Source of the DNA: Lineus longissimus
Lineage: Eukaryota > Nemertea > Pilidiophora > Heteronemertea > Lineidae
Direction of reading: 5' to 3'
Length of the DNA stretch: 64,000 nt
NCBI RefSeq assembly: GCF_910592395.1
Contig: NC_088325.1
Span: 2,757,501-2,821,500, forward strand
A program made the position numbers and the translations under genes. Of the stretch, positions 50,725 to 61,805 are shown in pieces (position 1 is the first letter of the stretch; every line of letters starts with the position of its first letter). Under the pieces are notes generated by a model, which saw nothing but the letters and a program-made list of their open reading frames with translations, did no database searches and was not told the DNA's origin.

Positions 50725-50730
50725 CACAAC
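50725..50730. repeat. 6-bp target duplication (CACAAC) of the Polinton, right
   Basis: Exact match to 28,685-28,690. Confidence 0.95.
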
Positions 50731-51304
50731 TTTATCAGGGATATCTCCAACACTTGAACATGTTGAAAGACTTGTACTTGGACTTGCAATTGGAACTAAA
50801 CTATCCATGCCACCATCAATTCCATACACCGTAGGATCATTCTCGCCTATAATTGATGCTACCTTCTGTGATAACTGAGTCGGTTGGTCTGGCGGAGGTC
50901 CACCACCTAAAAGAGGGAAGACGTTGATAAGATAACGTCACGTTGCCATTCATTCCCATGATATGTATTTGGAAAAATGAGTCAAAAGTTTATAAGATAA
51001 ATTTGAGGAGGTAATAAACAAACGTACCTGTTTTTGCACTCTCCTTTCGATGTTTCCGGTATTGATCTTTCATGTTGCTGCACATGTTCTGCCACTTCTT
51101 CAGCAACTGCGATTTCGTCCGCACAACCGATGGATTGCGTTCGTTCATTGCTTCTGTGATTCGAACCCATGCCTGGGCCTTTTTCTGAGATGTGACGTTC
51201 GGCCCGAATTTGGAAACAAGCAAATTAAATTCCTTTTCATATTCTTCTGTCAATCTCAGCACTTCAGCCTCTGTAAAGTTTGGTTGCCTTGTCAACTTAG
51301 CCAT
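50725..51304 (-). pseudogene. Myb/SANT-like Harbinger accessory protein, 5' part (split by Polinton)
   Basis: Exon 1 is 51,028-51,304 (MAKLTRQPNFTEAEVLRLTEEYE...), a Myb/SANT-like DNA-binding domain with W residues at AWVRITEAM and LLKKWQNM, ending at a GTACG donor. The intron is 50,907-51,027 (acceptor TTTTAG). Exon 2 continues from 50,906 to the Polinton junction at 50,725. Exon lengths (277 plus 182 nt) end exactly at a codon, in phase with 28,684. The protein normally helps transposase reach nucleus and element ends. Confidence 0.82.
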
Positions 51305-51672
51305 TGCGTCTATACTGCTCTAAACTAGTGGATACCGGCCCATGCACAGTTGGTATAGGCCTATCACCAAAGCATTACCCGATATGAAATCTGAATCGTA
51401 ATACACAGTTTATCATTGTGGTCATTGAGGCGCTCGACCCAGAACCTTCCCCAAACCACAGAAATGTACATAAAAGGCCTGTGAAATGTGACATACACCC
51501 TTGGAAATTACATTTGGACACATCTAGGCACCATACCTAAATTTGAGTATACTACTTAGCTATGTAGGTACTTAAGTCAAGTTGTGAATTCCAACATAAG
51601 TATGGTACTTAGCTTAGTATGGTACTTACCGCTTAGGCATACCTAACTTAAGTTGCTTGATAAATACGGGCC
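51305..51672. promoter_or_regulatory. Right subterminal region and TIR of Harbinger 1
   Basis: Contains the upstream region of the Myb-like gene and, from about 51,530, the CCTAA/TACTTAAG motif cluster mirroring the left end. Ends in TTGATAAATACGGGCC. Confidence 0.6.
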
Positions 51673-53842
51673 CAGGCGACCGCCTCATAAATGGAAGGTC
51701 GAGCAGTCATGGAAGTCGAAGATACACCGTGCTTTATTAAATGTAGCATTCCACAATTAAAACACTCTCCCTGGTTCAGGAAACGAGACTACGCATCGCT
51801 TTATTGATCAACAGAAAGATAATGTGTTTTTCACGATGTTGTATCCGATATCTCACTTGCATCGATCGAGTGCGGATTGAAACTAAATGCTGTATTGTTG
51901 GGAGACAATGCCGTCTAGAAAATTCAATTTTTTTTCTCTCTTGTAGTGAGGGAAACAAGAAATACAAACGTGTAGTCCAAGTTCAAAATTGTCATTGCGA
52001 CGAGTTGTAAATGCTTATACATTTACAAACTTTCAAAAAGTGACTTCTTAAAAAAAGCTTACACATTTAAAAATAATAATTTGCCATAAGCTACAAAACC
52101 TTCATAAATCGTCAGAAAGGTTTTTAAGACAAGAAATATGAGTTCTCAAATGAACAACGTTTCCAGGGAAACCGATCGGCTCCACCTGTTCGACCAATTA
52201 TGATTTGCAAAATGCATGTCCGTACCAATTTCATGTCAGCAAGTTCACTCAAAACGTTGTAAAATGATGACTTAATCCAATGGCCTTGTACGAATGGCGG
52301 GCGGCGGGCGTATATATATTGTATTTATTCACTCCATACAGTCCAGCAAGGTATTCCAGGCTTCTCTACAAGCAGTAGTTCTAGTCCTCTCTCGAAGGTT
52401 ATCTTGGCTATTGTGCACTTTAGCTATATCTTCTAAATACCCTACAAACAAATTATATTATACAAGTGTCTAACTAACATAACTCATCCACTCTAAGCCC
52501 ATTCAGGATAGGCCATTGTAACCGCTAGCATATACCCATGGAGCGGGCAAAGTTGAAATGTAATATATGGGATTTAAGAAGTAGTTTACTTCTGACATAA
52601 CACTTGCTCTTTCCTGTGTACTCTACTGTATTTTCTTTTCCGTAATGTATACTGTATTTTGTGCTGTATTCTGTATTCTGTATTTTGCCATAGTATCCTT
52701 GTATACATTAAGCGCAATAAAATATTATTATATTATTATAATATACATTAGTTAAATGGGCACGATGATTGAGCTACATTAAATTACTAACGTTACTGAA
52801 GTTTTATTAAAGGTTAAACACGAAATTAACTGCATTTTTGGGGATTTATTGCTGCTATCTACATGCAACCCCCAATAGATTGATTGGAGTACGCTATTTT
52901 GTACAATGCATTGAGACCAGTGACAGCAGGTCCTGTTCCAAATAAGGCCCTCACATATTAGGCATATCACCTACCCACTCCCGTACCCAATGCCACTGTC
53001 GGACCAAAGCCAGGCGCATGGAGAGATGCAAAACGCAATTCAAACTGACAACATCAGTCAGTAAAGAATAAAACAAAGAGCAAGCGCTGGCCACTGTACA
53101 TATTTTGTCCATCCTGGCATAACTGTTTATTGATACCCTGACTGCATGTTCCGGCCACTCTGCAGAATTTGCCTTATCACTCAGGTCAGTGTTTCTCGAA
53201 TAGAACTAAAATAGAACAGGCAATCATTAATCTCCCTGCTAATACCCTGCACCATGGACCAGGTTGTATAGCACTACATACGTGCCGGAAGCTAATACTG
53301 ATGTGGCAGGGAGAATATGCGTGAAGTTTATGTATGCTTTGAGAATGAGCGGAGCTCTCCAGTCGACGTGCTCTCTGAAAAGTTGTTATTTATTCTAAAA
53401 CCACGAAGATATTCGACGTATGACACCCTCAGTGACACTCTTACGTATGATCCAGACCTACGAAGCCAAAGGTTGCAAGAATTCGACGCATTTCCAAGGC
53501 CCAATTTTGAAACAAAAATTACCTCCTAAATAGCGGCCACAACGCGCATTGTAGTATAGATTGTAAGTTCCATTCCTGATCGTGGTTTGGTCAGTTTCAG
53601 ACCAGGGCAAGCTCGACTGGCCAATCCTTAAAGGGAACATTTCCCACAGCCTCTTTCGGTAAAGAAACTCCTAATTACATTAGAACCTCTTGGTAATATT
53701 CATGGAAATTAGCTGAGTTAATAGACTTTTGCCGTGCACATCAATCGTGCCGGCTGAATCATATAAATAGATACTATTATCATTGTAGCGGTGTAGTTCC
53801 CATTGTGTGCCCTCTCACTTCACACCATGTCAGTAAGTTTTA
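51673..53842. other. Spacer and repeat-derived sequence
   Basis: 51,673-52,290 resumes the tRNA-like and AT-rich blocks. On the minus strand at about 52,330-52,440 a short frame ends ACREAWNTLLDCME followed by AATAAA, perhaps a last exon or retro-copy. 52,590-52,745 holds TGTATT-rich sequence and GCGCAATAAAATATTATTATAT, typical of a retrotransposon 3' tail. 53,650-53,842 matches the 8790-8970 repeat. No intact gene is seen. Confidence 0.45.
53829..53842 (+). repeat. 14-bp direct repeat flanking Harbinger 2, left
   Basis: GTCAGTAAGTTTTA, repeated at 55,689-55,702. The uninterrupted sequence exists at 8957-8980. Confidence 0.8.
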
Positions 53843-54357
53843 AGGGGCCTGTTTCATAAAACTTTTCAACAGACTTCCTTCAAGGTACCATAAAGGAAGG
53901 ATATAACGTCTGTTTAAAGCTGCGTATTAAAAGCGTTTCATAACTCGTTTTTAATCTGCCATTGCATTAAATTTAACAGGCCTGCCATTAGTAAATGATT
54001 GTATGGTGTACCTCATTGGTGAAAAAAAAAATAACTCGAACGCAGAGTGATTTATTGTGTTGAGATACCTAATACATGATCGAGCCGTGGTAAAATGTGT
54101 CAATTTCAGTGTCTTTGGTTCCTATACACTATATGAATGCCCTTTCGACATACGAAACTTTCTTTCCATGCATTAATTCTGTGCCGGTGTGCAAGGGATA
54201 GTAGTCCTAGGGCTGATAGTCCGTGTAACAATAGCCCGCATTGCTAAATGTTTTGGTTAGGGTTAGCGGTACAATAGATCATGCTGCTTAATTGGTCAAA
54301 TACAATGCTACCGGACTATGACTCCAGGGGGAGTATATCCGCTGTCACACCGGGAAC

Positions 54358-54470
54358 ATGGCCAAGAGACAGCGATCTCGCAATTGGACTGATACTGAAT
54401 TTGATGTTTTAGTGGAGTTTTACTCAGAACTCAATTACAAGCTGGCGAATTTGATTGCCGTTCACATCCA
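54358..54470 (+). pseudogene. Myb/SANT-like accessory gene relic
   Basis: Starts MAKRQRSRNWTDTEFDVLVEFYSE, the first helix region of the Myb/SANT-like domain, then runs into sequence that is the antisense of the transposase C terminus. Most of the gene is deleted. Confidence 0.55.
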
Positions 54471-54479
54471 TGTCTCGAG

Positions 54480-55443
54480 GAGGAAAGTCATCATCCCCTG
54501 CGTCATCATCAGAGTCCTCGTCATCATCGTCATCGTCATCTGAATCCTCCACTAAGGGCAATCTATCCCGGAAAGCAATGTTGTGGAGCAGGCAGCAGGG
54601 CTGAATAATAATGCTTGCCTTTTGTGGTGTGTATTGAATCTCCTTGCGGAGGCATCTGAACCGTTGCTTTATGAGATCGTTCTATGATGCATCTGGCTCT
54701 TATTTGCATCCGCTGGAATGCCCTTTCCTGTCTGATTTGGGCATTGGCAAGAGGTGTCAGAAGCCACCTCTTGCAAGGATACCCCGAGTCTCCCAACATC
54801 CAACCATTCGGTGGATTGTTTTCAAATGCCTGGCCAAAGGCTGAACTGTGCAGAACGAAGGCGTCATGAGACCCTCCTGGAAAACGTGTCACACATTTAT
54901 TTATGATCATATCCCAATCACAAACTAGCATGACATTAATGCTGTGGTATCCTTTCCGATTGATATACACGTTTTCGTTGATGTGAGGCTTGCGTATATA
55001 CGACAATGGGTGCCATCGATCGATCCAATTACTCTTGGAAAACCCGTGTAATCAAAAAAATTGGTTTTGACCTTCTGGAGGTCCCTCTCGAAGTGAACGT
55101 GTTGGTCAATGCGTGCTGCAAACGCGGATGACACAGCCCCAATACACCTCGATATTGTCGCAGTGCTCACATGGTGAATATCACCGATACTAGATTTTCA
55201 TGCCCGGTTGCGAAATATCGTAATGTATACACACTTGCAATGATACTGGGAGGGCGTCATTTCTCTGAGTAGGATGCTCCAACTCCTCCGACAGCTGACG
55301 ACAAAACCGAAACATATGTTCTTCGGGAAACGATATCTCTTGATGAATAAATCATCTCTCATGGAATCCAGCGGATTGAATCGATCCCTGAATACCCGTT
55401 CTCGTCGAAGATTTCGCCTATTCCGTTCCTGAATCAAGCGCAA
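54480..55443 (-). pseudogene. Harbinger transposase relic
   Basis: Fragments in different frames: 55,443-55,198 (NLRRERVFRDRFNPLD), 55,170-54,925 (RVIGSIDGTHCRI, first catalytic Asp), 55,006-54,563 (GSHDAFVLHSS, GDSGYPCKRWLLTPL, RARCIIERS with the second Asp and the Glu) and an acidic tail to about 54,480. At least three frameshifts; non-functional. Confidence 0.8.
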
Positions 55444-55702
55444 CGTGATTCTGCGTCTACCCTGGACGAAGTCCTCGCGACTAAAGGAACTCTAGACTAC
55501 CTTCAGGTTTAAAGGAACCAAATAAAATAAAGACAGGATAAAACCACTACCTGAAACACTCTTAATAGTAACATTAACCTAGATATTTAAAAGGCACGTT
55601 TATGAAACGCGTTCTTCCTTTAAGAAGTGACTTTATCCTAGCATTAGGGCTAAAGGTACTTTATTAGGCTTTATGAAACATGTCCCAGGTCAGTAAGTTT
55701 TA

Positions 55703-56877
55703 TAAGTGCGGGAGGGCGTGCGGTAAGGAAAATGGCCAAACAGACGTCATCACCCGGCCCGGCCGTTAAAACAGACTGGCAGCTCCCATTCAGACCAGAG
55801 TTGCTGATGCCCGATTTTATATGCACCCAGCGAAGATTTTTCAATCAAGCACCGGAAAATCTCTATAAATGTCAAGAAAGCACCTGACCACGAACGATTA
55901 ATGACTTCCTTCGGATCTCCGAACATTAATCAAGAGATTGACTCTGACACATATCATTTGATTCAGTCAGGTGGATTTAGGCAAAAAGCAAGCTCGCATT
56001 CAAAGATCGATAAATACCACTTTGTTTACATTTGATTCGGGCGAAACCACGGTCATTTGAATAATTACTCTAAATAAGCAAATAGGCTGAATAAGTAATG
56101 AATGCATTCCAAATCTTCCCTAAATCCGAATGCAAGCATTTGAATTACGAGATATGACTTCATAGAACATTTTCCATTGGGTGTATATAAATAATGACCC
56201 GATCGACTGTACGTGACTGTATGTGACTCTGCAGACAACTTGGCGAGACCTAAAGAATAATCTAGTCCAAGAAACCTCGACCCTGTCCGCCGCAAAGCAG
56301 AGGGTCGAGGAAGCCTCATTGATTTACCCGAGACGAACCATATATTTTCAGTGCTTACAGTGGATGCACTGCCATACGAAACGCTCTGGTATTGCAGATT
56401 ATTCACCTGGATCGAGGTTACCCATCCCACAGAAAAACACGTGGCCGGACACCGGAATCTTACGCCCCCAAATCGAGTTCATGACGAGTTCATTGCCGTC
56501 AAGTACTCGTCTCTGTAATGAGTGAATGGAGGAGACTGGTGAAAGAGTCTAAGAATAATCTAGAACAGAAGAAAACTGAAATCACAAAGTTTGATGAATA
56601 TTAATTATAGACTTTCCATTCCTCGTGGCGCGGTTGGCATCTTTAGATTTCCGTTGCGACTATCAAGACCAACTCCAACTAGTTCGCCCACACCAGTCTC
56701 CCTGGAGTCATGCATTTACAGCTTGTGAATTCTCAGTTCTAGTTGATGTTGTTGTTTTCTCAAGCAATTGATATAGCCTATAGGTCTTCGATGATTCTGT
56801 GTGATCTGCTTCCTCGGAAATCCTACTCGAATGGTTTTATTAATTTCTGAGATGGCCAAACCTCTCGAAGCGTTTTG
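55703..56877. other. Spacer before PAN-family copies 8-9
   Basis: 55,703-56,160 matches the region at 60,660-60,980, the paralogue later hit by the BEL element. 56,170-56,870 is the block found before other copies. A minus open frame of 121 codons at 56,065-56,430 is not preserved in paralogous spacers. Confidence 0.5.
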
Positions 56878-57570
56878 CTAACCCACTGCCGTAAACCGCC
56901 TAGCGTATTTTATTGTCTCCTTGCTCTGTGATTTACCCATATCTTCAATTGTCCGTACGGGTGATAATAGAACGCTATTAGGTAGCATTACTAGTCTGCG
57001 TTCTTTTCGATAGTTACGTTGTTTCCACGGTATCCCAATATGCCAATTACTGACCGAAACAATGGTCACCTTATTAATCTTTGTTACAGTTTTCAAAGGA
57101 GCCAGAGGAGAGCATATGTCTCTGATAAATGTTACACTGGAAAGTAAGTTTTTGTTTATATGTGAAAATAAAAGCGTTGATGCCTTTCGATAGATCGAAA
57201 AGTAAAAAGTTTGTATATACGGGACCAACAACAGTTCCAACCGCATTCTCGGTTTAGGAAAGACACGATAGAGTGCAGGGTATCCATTCTTTATCCTTTT
57301 ATAGAATATGATATGACCTCGTCGACTGACGAAATAACGTCCTTGGGCATTGCGTTCGAAACCCTGCCAATTATTCAGTTCAAAAAGCGCATTCTGGCCG
57401 CGTATCCAAGTTATATTAAATATGGAAAGAAAAGGACGACGATAGCTTCCTATGACAGTGCCAGCTATTACAAAGATGATTTTCAAGACAATCGGCACGC
57501 CAAAAATACAATGTTTAGTTGAACATGGGTGATGACGAGGTAGGATTATTGTGTGAAAATGACGAGTTGA
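56878..57570 (-). pseudogene. PAN-domain family copy 8 (3' fragment by tandem duplication)
   Basis: Only the last ~200 codons of the long exon, ending at 57,570 where GACGAGTTGAT joins AGCCTATAGGTCTTCG. The same sequence recurs in copy 9 at an offset near 797-801. It is a partial tandem duplicate with divergence of several percent, so older than the 8.18-kb event. Confidence 0.7.
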
Positions 57571-57674
57571 TAGCCTATAGGTCTTCGATGATTCTGTGTG
57601 ATCTGCTTCCTCGGAAATCCTACTCGAATGGTTTTATTAATTTCTGAGATGGCCAAACCTCTCGAAGCGTTTTG

Positions 57675-59117
57675 CTAACCCACTGCCGTAAACCGCCTAG
57701 CGTATTTTATTGTCTCCTTGCTCTGTCCTTTACCCATATCTTCAATTGTCCGTACGGGTGATAATAGAACGCTATTAGGTAGCATTACTATTCTGCGTTC
57801 TTTTCGATATTTACTTCGTTTCCGCGGTATCCCAATATGCCAATTTCTGACCGAAACATTGGTCACCTTATTAATCTTTGTAAAAATTTTCAAAGGGGCC
57901 AGAGGAGAGCATATGTCTCTGATAAATGTTACACTGGAAAATAAGTTTTTGTTTTTATGTAAAAATAAAAGCGTTGATGCCTTTCGATAGTTCGAAAAGC
58001 GGAAAAAATATTTATACGGGACCGACAAAACTTCCAACCGCATTCTCGGTTTAGGGAAGACACGATAGAGTGCAGAGAATCCATTCTTTATCCTTTTATA
58101 GAATATGATATGACCTCGTCGACTGACGAAATAACGTCCTTGGGCATTGCGTAAGAAAGCCTGCCAATTATTCAGTTCAAAAAGCGCATTCTGGCCGCGT
58201 ATCCAAGTTATATTAAATATGGAAAGAAAAGGACGACGATAGCTTCCTATGACAGTGCCAGCTATTACAAAGATGTTTTTCAAGACAATCAGCATGCCAA
58301 AAATACAATGTTTAGTTGAACATGGGTGATGACGAGGTAGGATTATTGTGTGAAAATGACGAGTTGATATCTCAAACAACTTAAGTACAACCGGTCTGTA
58401 TCCACTTTCCCGGCGCTCGTAGTAGAGCAGCAATAATTTTCCGTTGTGAATATTTCCAAACATCACACTAAAACGAGAGGAAACAGACGCATTATGAACG
58501 AGTGCGTAAACATTCCTTTGTTCAGGTTGGTAGACAAGTATATTTCTTAAGGTATGAACAAGTCCTCTATCATGTCGATGAACAAATAGTATCGAATTCG
58601 AATTGGCGTCAAAGATAAACAGCCTGGCTTCATATTTAATCAAAATGACTGATACGGGGGGTTTGAAAACAACTGGTTCAGAAACTCTGTACGTTTGGGT
58701 TCTTTTTTCCTGAAAGAGCGGTTGTTAAAGTGTAAGTAGATGAGCGCTGCACTGCTTTTCATTCTTGTTACCACAGTACAGTGAGCCTTTAACCAGGGAC
58801 CCAGAAACTTCTGGACGGAATGCCTGATGGTATGATTTACTGCCACAATTAGTATCATATTTGGCTTTGAGACGGATTTTAGCTTAACCACGATCGAGTT
58901 TTGGCATGTGATAAAACCTTACCTCTTGTTGATACATAAGCCATCCTGTAGTAATCGTTACATCCTCCCTCTCCAAACATGTTGCCTTCTCACTATGCAG
59001 TCGGCAAACATGGCCGCCATTATTCTCTCTGGTATTAATAGTTTTGCAACTTAGCACCAAAAAGCAAACAAATGCGCAATGACACCTCGACCGCATGTTT
59101 TTATCAGCAAAACTTGG
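57675..59117 (-). CDS. PAN-domain family gene, copy 9 (second subfamily)
   Basis: The last exon is 57,675-58,709, open and full length. The PAN exon is 58,923-59,117 with YQQE before the GTAAGG donor. In the middle of the last exon it differs strongly from copies 2-7 (FHTIILPRHHPCSTKHCIFGMLIVLKN; NAQGRYFVSRRGHIIFYKR), matching copy 1. No putative 5' exon: similarity upstream stops at about 59,487. Confidence 0.55.
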
Positions 59118-60983
59118 CTGAATTATTTCTCGATCATGTGTAACCTTCTTGTAAAACCTGCTTTGGGTTGGGACCATTGTCAGTTATTGCCGAAAATATA
59201 CGAAACCACTATATCAAACACAAGGCATGATCATGACCACTGGGCAGTATTGATAAACGTTGCATTAATTCATCCAACATCTTGACCTATTTCAATCAAA
59301 GATCTGATTGGCTTTTTCAAAGAACAACATTTCAACATGTGAGAGCATCAGAACTATTTCTGTGAAGCCGAAATAGTGCGGATATTTTACAAATAATGCA
59401 ATTTTATAACAAGCATTATTGCCGGCTATAAATGTACAAGAATTACAATAAAACACACCGTGGCAACACCTTGTATACTTTCATTAGAATTTGTTAATTC
59501 GGGTTTTCCCTCAAGCAGGAAACCGCTTTACAACAAGTGGTCTATTTCAGCCAATCGACTGCACGGAGTCGAAAGTACACCCTGCTTTATGAAATTTGGT
59601 ACTATATACTATATGTACTTCCTGTAATCACTTATGTGCCGTCGACGTTACCGCAATAGCTCACCTACCGATCCCGATGGCCCAGTGGACCAGGCGACCG
59701 CCTCATAAATTGAGGGTCGAGAAGTCACCGGTGACTATAGTTCACCGTGCTTTATGAATTGTGTTACTCTACTTCCTGAGGTGTCACCTTCTTGAGGGGC
59801 GAATGTGTTGAAAGGCACTGCTGCTAAAAGGCGTTGTCGCAAGTGCTCAAATACCGAAGGTCGAGCTGACGCGGGAGTCGAAGGTACACCGTGCTTTATG
59901 GAATGCGGCACTCTACTATCAAAACACTATCCCTGGTTCAGGCAATGAGAATACGAATCGCTTTATTGATCAACAGAAACATAATGTTTTTTTCAAGATG
60001 TTGTCTCCGACATCCCACTTGCATCGATCGAGTGCGGATTGAAACTAAATGCTGTATTTTGAGAGAGAATTCTTTAAATATGCATCCAATATTATCGATG
60101 GGTGCTTGTAGTTTCAAAGATTTCGGTATTTCTTCTCTCTTGTAGTGAGGGAAACAAGAAATACATACATATAGTCCAAGTTTGATGTTGACATTGCGAC
60201 GAGTTGTATATTCTTATACATGTACAAACTTTAAAAAAATGACTTAAAAAAGCTTACACATTTTAAAATAATAATTTGCCATATGATACAAAACCCTCAT
60301 AAATCGTCAGAAAGGTTTTTAAGACAAGAAATATGAGTCCTCAAAGTAACAACGTTTCCAGGGAAACCAATCGGCTCCACCTGTTCGACCAATTATTATC
60401 AAATGCATGGCCGTACAAATTTCATGTCAACAAATTCACTCAAAACGTTGTAAAATTATGACTTAATCCAATGGCCTCTTTCGGAAAAGGAACTCGTAAC
60501 TATATTAGAACCTCTCGGTTGTATCCATGGAAATTAGCTGAGTTAAGCGACTTTGCCGTGCACATCAATTGCGCCAGCTGAATCATATAAATATATACTA
60601 TTAACATTGTGGCGGTGTGGTTCCCATTGTGTGCCCTCCCACTTCATACCATGTCAGTAAGTTTTATAAGTGCGGGAGGGCGTGGGGTGAGGAAAATAAC
60701 CAAACAGACGTCATCGCCCCGGTTATTCAGACCTCAAAACAGACGGGCAGCTCAAATTCTGACCTGAGTTGCTGATGCCAGGTTTTATATGCACCCAGCA
60801 AAAATTTTTCAATAAAGCAACAGAAAATATCTTTCAATGTCAAGAAAGCACCTTGCCACGAACGATTAATGACTTCCTTCGGATCTCCGAACATTAACCA
60901 AGAGATTGACATCTGACACATATCATTTGATTCAGTAAGGTAGATTTAGGCAAAAAGCAAGCTCGCATTCAAAGATCGATAGA
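59118..60983. other. Spacer upstream of copy 9
   Basis: Holds the tRNA-like blocks (59,640-59,960), the AT-rich block (60,130-60,460) and the 60,470-60,980 segment, ending at the BEL insertion point. No gene is supported. Confidence 0.5.
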
Positions 60984-61805
60984 TGTTGTGGCGATGATTT
61001 TGGAATAGGCTGTAATGATGGAGGCTGTGACGAGAGACAACGTTTTGTAATTGTTGGAAGTTGCTGCGAAATAAAAGTGTTATTTTCGATATTCATTTGT
61101 GTTATGTTGCCGAAGTAGCGGGCCTAGGGAATCGTAGAAACATAAAATGGTCTCTATCGACCGGATAATTGACTTTTGATAAAATATCGATGATCGCAAA
61201 GTGACGAGGATCTTGACATAAATTTGTCGGAACTGTGTATTGTGTACATGCTGTGTACATTTTTGTATGGGACGGTGCTGTTCGCGCTGAAAGCTGGATT
61301 ATAGGCTGTTCGAGAATTTGTGACTTTGCCGAGATTTTCTTGACATTTTGACTTTGTTTCGATGGAAATTCGTGTGGCTAGTGACTCGATGTTCCGTATT
61401 TTGATTCTGCATATTGGCATGATTGGCTGTTTGTAAACGTGTGACTTTAGTGACAATATTCAGGATTCATCGTTGAAAACTGCGTTGGAACAGAAACTTG
61501 CTGTGGTGTTCGATTTGACATTTGTCTTGGAACTTCTTCTGTCGCATTAATTTGTGGAATTTCGTAAAACACTGACTAACTTTCCCCGAGTTTTTGCGGT
61601 GTATTCGTGTGGTGTTCGATTTGTTGGCTGACTTTTCGAGTATCCTGCTAGAGTGAGTGTGAACACCAGCCCGATTCTCTCCCACAAACTGTGCGATGGT
61701 ATGGTAATCTGTAAACTGTTGTCAAAAAATCGATAGGCGGCGTTCGTTAAATCAGTATTATGATCACATGCATATCGTGTATACTCGGTGAATGTAATTT
61801 ATAAG
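60984..61805 (+). repeat. BEL/Pao 5' LTR and leader
   Basis: Non-coding. TGTT start, AATAAA near 61,070, then a leader with many short inverted pieces before the gag start at 61,806. A primer-binding site was not recognised. Confidence 0.5.

Larger units (their letters stand above)
26895..51672. mobile_element. PIF/Harbinger transposon carrying a nested Polinton
   Basis: Termini are GGCCTGTATTTATCAAGC on the left and the inverse of GGCCCGTATTTATCAAGC on the right. Without the Polinton and one of its target copies the element would be about 2.74 kb, a normal size. It encodes a DDE transposase (plus) and a convergent Myb/SANT-like protein (minus), the standard two-gene Harbinger design. Subterminal zones (26,910-27,080 and 51,530-51,660) are filled with CCTAAGT/TACTTAAG-type repeats, likely binding sites for the element's own proteins. 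Confidence 0.85.
53843..55688. mobile_element. Decayed PIF/Harbinger transposon 2
   Basis: Termini GGGGCCTGTTTCATAAAAC and the inverse of GGGACATGTTTCATAAAGCC. Same two-gene layout as Harbinger 1, in the opposite orientation: a Myb-like relic (plus) and a transposase relic (minus). The flanking duplication is 14 bp rather than 3, so either the ends were altered or the insertion hit a local duplication. Confidence 0.75.
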
